In this document: piece by piece, positions 46,887 to 49,357 of the stretch
Numbering within the stretch: the first letter of the stretch is position 1
How the letters are laid out: each line of letters starts with the position of its first letter
From: a virus
Direction: 5' to 3' (one strand)
Virus record (IMG/VR): IMGVR_UViG_3300018416_000024
Location: 1 to 49,357 of that record
Length of the DNA stretch: 49,357 nt
Translations under genes and position numbers: made by a program
Notes under the pieces: model-generated
Database searches by the model: none
Told to the model about the DNA's origin: nothing
What the model saw: the letters and a program-made list of their open reading frames with translations, nothing else

Positions 46887-47087
46887 ATGAATATTGAATA
46901 TGTCGAATATTTAATTTTAGCGGCAGGTGCGTTCTGTGCATTTAAGGTTGGCTATTGGTATAATAAACACAATAGCGAAGAAATTATAGAAGCTACTATC
47001 AGAGCGTTAGTCGATAAGAACTTAGTTCGCTGGAAGATGGATTCGGATGGCGAAATTGAACTTTTACCAATAGATCATAAAGATTAA
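46887..47087 (+). CDS. Small membrane-anchored protein
   Basis: This 66-aa protein has one N-terminal hydrophobic segment (YLILAAGAFCAFKVGYWY) and a charged C-terminus. Late promoter before it. No family recognised. Confidence 0.6.
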   Translation: MNIEYVEYLILAAGAFCAFKVGYWYNKHNSEEIIEATIRALVDKNLVRWKMDSDGEIELLPIDHKD

Positions 47088-47111
47088 TTTAAATTTGTCG
47101 GCGCTTTTTAG

Positions 47112-47140
47112 TGTACATTCCTTTTGGAATGTGGTAGAAT
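47112..47140 (+). promoter_or_regulatory. Early promoter P8 (TGTACA-N17-TAGAAT)
   Basis: TGTACA at 47112-47117, TAGAAT at 47135-47140, spacer 17 bp. The spacer and -35 contain a perfect inverted repeat ACATTCC/GGAATGT. The GTCGGCGCTTTTTAG block matches P1/P2/P6. It should drive the gp33/gp32 region. Confidence 0.85.
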
Positions 47141-47171
47141 AGTATTATATGATGAAACAAGTGAGGATATC

Positions 47172-47723
47172 ATGGCTAGACAAACTGCACGTATGAAGAT
47201 TCGTCAAGAACTTGCAAAAGAATCGAAAGTAAAACCGATTAAACCACGTAAGAAGAGAGCTCCACTCTCGGCTGAACAAAAAGCAGTATTGGTAGAACGT
47301 ATGGCCAAAGCTCGTGAAGCTCGTGGTCCTGCAAAGAATTTGTCTATTGACGAATCAATTCGTGATTTGTCTGCAGATAATCCATTAAGCCCTTCAAAAA
47401 TTAAAGACTATATCAAAAGTCAAAAAGAATTAATGCAGGGCTTAAAATCTTCGAAGGCTAAAGATAGCAAAGATGCTGGTCTAAGAGGCCAGTATTGGGA
47501 CACAGATACATATCTGTTTAACCTTCAAAGATATCTTAATGACGGTGTTTATAGAGACCATCGCTATGGTGCTGAAAAGCAGAATAAAATTAAAATGCGT
47601 AATGTAGCAATGGCTTATTATCCTGATGGCACACCTAAACGTACTGTAGGTGTGTTTTATGGTGATATTGGTGAAGTATACACAAATGAAATGTACTTGG
47701 AGGATAATCAAAATCGAAACTGA
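47172..47723 (+). CDS. Basic protein upstream of gp33, unknown function
   Basis: Start ATG 47172 after GTGAGGAT; an ATG-like start at 47124 lies in the promoter region. The 183-aa product is basic at its N-terminus (KPIKPRKKRAPLSAEQKAVL) and has a C-terminal RDHRYGAEKQNKIKMRNVAM. From memory, a homologue precedes gp33/gp32 in other marine T4-like phages. Function unknown. Confidence 0.7.
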   Translation: MARQTARMKIRQELAKESKVKPIKPRKKRAPLSAEQKAVLVERMAKAREARGPAKNLSIDESIRDLSADNPLSPSKIKDYIKSQKELMQGLKSSKAKDSKDAGLRGQYWDTDTYLFNLQRYLNDGVYRDHRYGAEKQNKIKMRNVAMAYYPDGTPKRTVGVFYGDIGEVYTNEMYLEDNQNRN

Positions 47724-47946
47724 AAAGAAATTTCTAACTAAGAGTGAGTTCACTGAGTTAGTAATAAATACCGTTAAATCGCACAAGTCTTCTTACATGG
47801 ATGCCATCATACATCTGTGTGAGGAGAACAATATTGAAATCGAAGATATAAGAAAATATATATCTCCGGTGATTAAAAACAAGATTGAGGCAGAAGCTAC
47901 TAATTTAAATTTTTTGCCTCAACAAAACTGTTTACCTATAGTATAA
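47686..47946 (+). CDS. 33: gp33-like late-promoter co-activator
   Basis: This small acidic/helical protein reads EKKFLTKSEFTELVINTVKS, SYMDAIIHLCEENNIEIED, and IKNKIEAEATNLNFLPQQN. The latter matches the beta-flap-binding late co-activator gp33 of T4-like cyanophages. gp33 links the sliding clamp to RNA polymerase at TATAAATA promoters. The start is unsettled. An ATG at 47686 has a weak ribosome-binding site, while a strong GGAGG (47699-47703) points to a non-AUG start near 47713. Confidence 0.75.
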   Translation: MKCTWRIIKIETEKKFLTKSEFTELVINTVKSHKSSYMDAIIHLCEENNIEIEDIRKYISPVIKNKIEAEATNLNFLPQQNCLPIV

Positions 47947-47959
47947 AATATAGTATAAT
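47931..47959 (+). promoter_or_regulatory. Sigma70-like promoter upstream of gene 32
   Basis: -35 TTTACC at 47931-47936, 17-bp spacer, perfect -10 TATAAT at 47954-47959. It overlaps the end of gene 33 and gives a leader of about 30 nt with ATAAGGAA before gene 32. It is unlike the TGTACA early class and could give gene 32 extra expression. Confidence 0.7.
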
Positions 47960-47995
47960 ATTTCAGCAATAATACAGCAATATAAGGAAAAATAT

Positions 47996-48913
47996 ATGTC
48001 TTTTGCAAATCTAAAACGTAACCGTACCGACTTCTCTAAGCTATTAAATGCAGCTCAATCTGCAGGTGGTGGTGAGAAGAAATCATATGGCGATGACCGT
48101 ATGTGGAAACCAGTAGTTGATAAGGCAGGTAATGGTTATGCCATTCTTCGTTTCTTACCGGCAACTGAAGGCCAAGAAATTCCGTGGGTTCAATATTGGG
48201 ATCATGGATTTAAAGGACCAACTGGCCAATGGTATATTGAAAAGTCTTTGACATCTATTGGTCAGCCTGACCCTGTAGGTGAATTGAATTCTCGTTTGTG
48301 GAATTCAGGTATCGAAGATGATAAAGAAACTGCACGTAAACAAAAACGTCGTTTACACTATGTAACAAACGTTTTGGTGGTATCAGACCCATCTGCACCT
48401 GAGAATGAAGGCAAAGTCTTTATGTATCAGTTCGGCAAAAAGATCTTTGATAAAGTTATGGATCTAATGCAACCTCAATTTCCTGATGAAAAGCCAATTA
48501 ATCCTTTTGACTTTTGGAATGGTGCTGATTTTGTATTAAAAATTCGTAACGTCGAAGGTTATAGGAACTATGACAAGTCGGAGTTTCGTAGCCCATCGGC
48601 GCTCTATGATGGCGATGAAGCACGTTTGGAAGAGGTTTATAATAAACTATATCCAATCACCGAGTTCACAGATCCTACAAGCTATAAAACTTATGATGAG
48701 CTTAAAACTAAATTGCACCAAGTATTAGGTGAACAAGCTCCTCGTACAGTTAAGCAAGAAGTAGCAATTGATGATGAGATTCCTTATGATCGATTCGATA
48801 AGGCTTCTGCGCCAGCAGAACCTACAGCTACACCAGTATCACAGACTGCAGAATCGGCAGTCGATGAAGATGATACGATGTCTTATTTTGCTAAGCTAGC
48901 AGCTGAAGACTAA
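47996..48913 (+). CDS. 32: Single-stranded DNA-binding protein gp32
   Basis: This 305-aa protein has the gp32 plan. It has an N-terminal cooperative motif (SFANLKRNRTDF) and the conserved core AGNGYAILRFLPATEG, RRLHYVTNVLVVSDP and GKVFMYQFGKKIFDK. The acidic flexible tail ends VDEDDTMSYFAKLAAED and recruits partners. No cysteine is present, so the zinc ribbon of T4 gp32 is missing, as in marine relatives. It coats single-stranded DNA during replication, repair and recombination. Confidence 0.93.
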   Translation: MSFANLKRNRTDFSKLLNAAQSAGGGEKKSYGDDRMWKPVVDKAGNGYAILRFLPATEGQEIPWVQYWDHGFKGPTGQWYIEKSLTSIGQPDPVGELNSRLWNSGIEDDKETARKQKRRLHYVTNVLVVSDPSAPENEGKVFMYQFGKKIFDKVMDLMQPQFPDEKPINPFDFWNGADFVLKIRNVEGYRNYDKSEFRSPSALYDGDEARLEEVYNKLYPITEFTDPTSYKTYDELKTKLHQVLGEQAPRTVKQEVAIDDEIPYDRFDKASAPAEPTATPVSQTAESAVDEDDTMSYFAKLAAED

Positions 48914-49357
48914 TTATTAGGATTACCATGTAAATCAATAAAATGTGTTGACCTAATTTGTTCAACCATTGTAGTAGGCGCATTAATCGTTGTAATGGTT
49001 CGTGCGTCTGCATTATATTGTAACCCTAAGCCAGGGCTATTATTTCCAGTTTTAGTAATTTCGTCACGTAAATCACCTAACGAAATGGCCATGTCTTCGG
49101 CCTGTAAAGCTTTTATTGCATTATCAAATCTTACAGCATTCGTTGACTTTCCCAATTCTTGTTTACTGATAAGTTTATCAGGACCAGCTATATCGCTAAG
49201 AATTTTTAATGCCCTAACTCCTTTAGGTGATAATACTGGTTTAGGAGGAGCTACCTGTTCTTCTTCCTCAGGAAACAGATATTTCATTAATCTGGTATTA
49301 CCGAATCTATCTTTCAAAAATGCTTTGATTTTATCAAGGGTCGGTAACCACTCGCCA
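48910..49357 (-). CDS. Phage protein, partial (runs off right edge)
   Basis: On the minus strand the frame stays open from the right edge to a TAG at 48910-48912, giving 148 visible residues and a missing N-terminus. A TTG at 49317 is unlikely to be the real start because the reading frame continues (GEWLPTLDKIKAF precedes it). The chain has VLSPKGVRALKILSDIAGPD and ends STHFIDLHGNPNN. It converges with gene 32, overlapping by 4 bp. No family recognised. Confidence 0.7.
   Translation of the reverse strand, partial: GEWLPTLDKIKAFLKDRFGNTRLMKYLFPEEEEQVAPPKPVLSPKGVRALKILSDIAGPDKLISKQELGKSTNAVRFDNAIKALQAEDMAISLGDLRDEITKTGNNSPGLGLQYNADARTITTINAPTTMVEQIRSTHFIDLHGNPNN

Noticed and set aside
49317-49357. 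TTG at 49317 as the start of the last minus-strand gene
   Set aside because: The frame continues without a stop to the window edge and the upstream residues look coding, so the gene is simply truncated.
1-49357. Integrase, att sites, IS elements or CRISPR arrays
   Set aside because: No recombinase-like protein, no direct-repeat array and no terminal-repeat-bounded transposase were seen.

Overview
The window looks like a 49-kb piece of a T4-like (straboviral/marine T4-superfamily) myovirus that infects an alphaproteobacterium, probably a marine one. T4-core genes identify the virus: gp32 single-stranded-DNA-binding protein, a gp33-type late co-activator, T4-type RNase H, NrdA/NrdB, PhoH and glutaredoxin, plus TATAAATA late promoters. 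The host call rests on a circularly permuted (two-piece) tmRNA gene at 2161-2420. It encodes a proteolysis tag of the alphaproteobacterial ANDN...ALAA type. The DNA is AT-rich, genes are packed with 1-50 bp overlaps, and no integrase, IS element, rRNA or CRISPR was seen.

Layout. 1-2160: the end of a minus-strand gene, then small early genes behind a strong early promoter and a SleB-type cell-wall hydrolase. 2161-2420: permuted tmRNA. 2447-6883: a run of exported proteins (a small beta-barrel-like protein, five more signal-peptide proteins, two membrane/coiled-coil proteins). 6957-8750: early genes including a DUF932 protein. 8814-17529: late-promoter block of Lys-rich proteins, many starting with a short M-x-(S/T)-F-K-x-(F/Y/L)-x-x-E peptide like the T4 capsid-targeting sequence; it includes a ligase-like nucleotidyltransferase, a HIGH-type nucleotidyltransferase and a Cys-rich protein. 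17519-20154: conserved marine T4-like genes, an embedded spanin-like pair and a 2OG-oxygenase-like gene. 20248-27808: nucleotide metabolism and replication (nrdB, nrdA, GIY-YIG-like, RNase H, PhoH, glutaredoxin, HAD phosphatase). 27762-37070: a 9.3-kb glycan cassette of glycosyltransferases, methyltransferases and an epimerase. 37109-47087: many small early genes, a metalloprotease, an A-type Fe-S carrier, tRNA-Arg(UCU), an SNase-like nuclease, a minus-strand trio of membrane proteins and two candidate structured RNAs. 47172-49357: gp33, gp32 and a partial minus-strand gene.

How it works together. Eight near-identical sigma70-like promoters (TGTACA, exactly 17 bp, TAGNAT-type -10) mark early transcription units; the spacer itself is conserved and partly dyadic. 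TATAAATA boxes mark late units, and the gp33-like protein should act at them. RNR, glutaredoxin, RNase H and gp32 support replication. The tmRNA could rescue ribosomes during late infection or host shutdown. The glycan cassette probably changes the host surface or virion glycans.

The least expected signals are the permuted phage tmRNA, a roughly 200-nt RNA closed by a 19-bp helix that buries the next gene's ribosome-binding site (45318-45515), the cluster of proteins with capsid-targeting-like N-termini, and the spacer-conserved promoter family. All family names come from reading the sequence; no database search was run.
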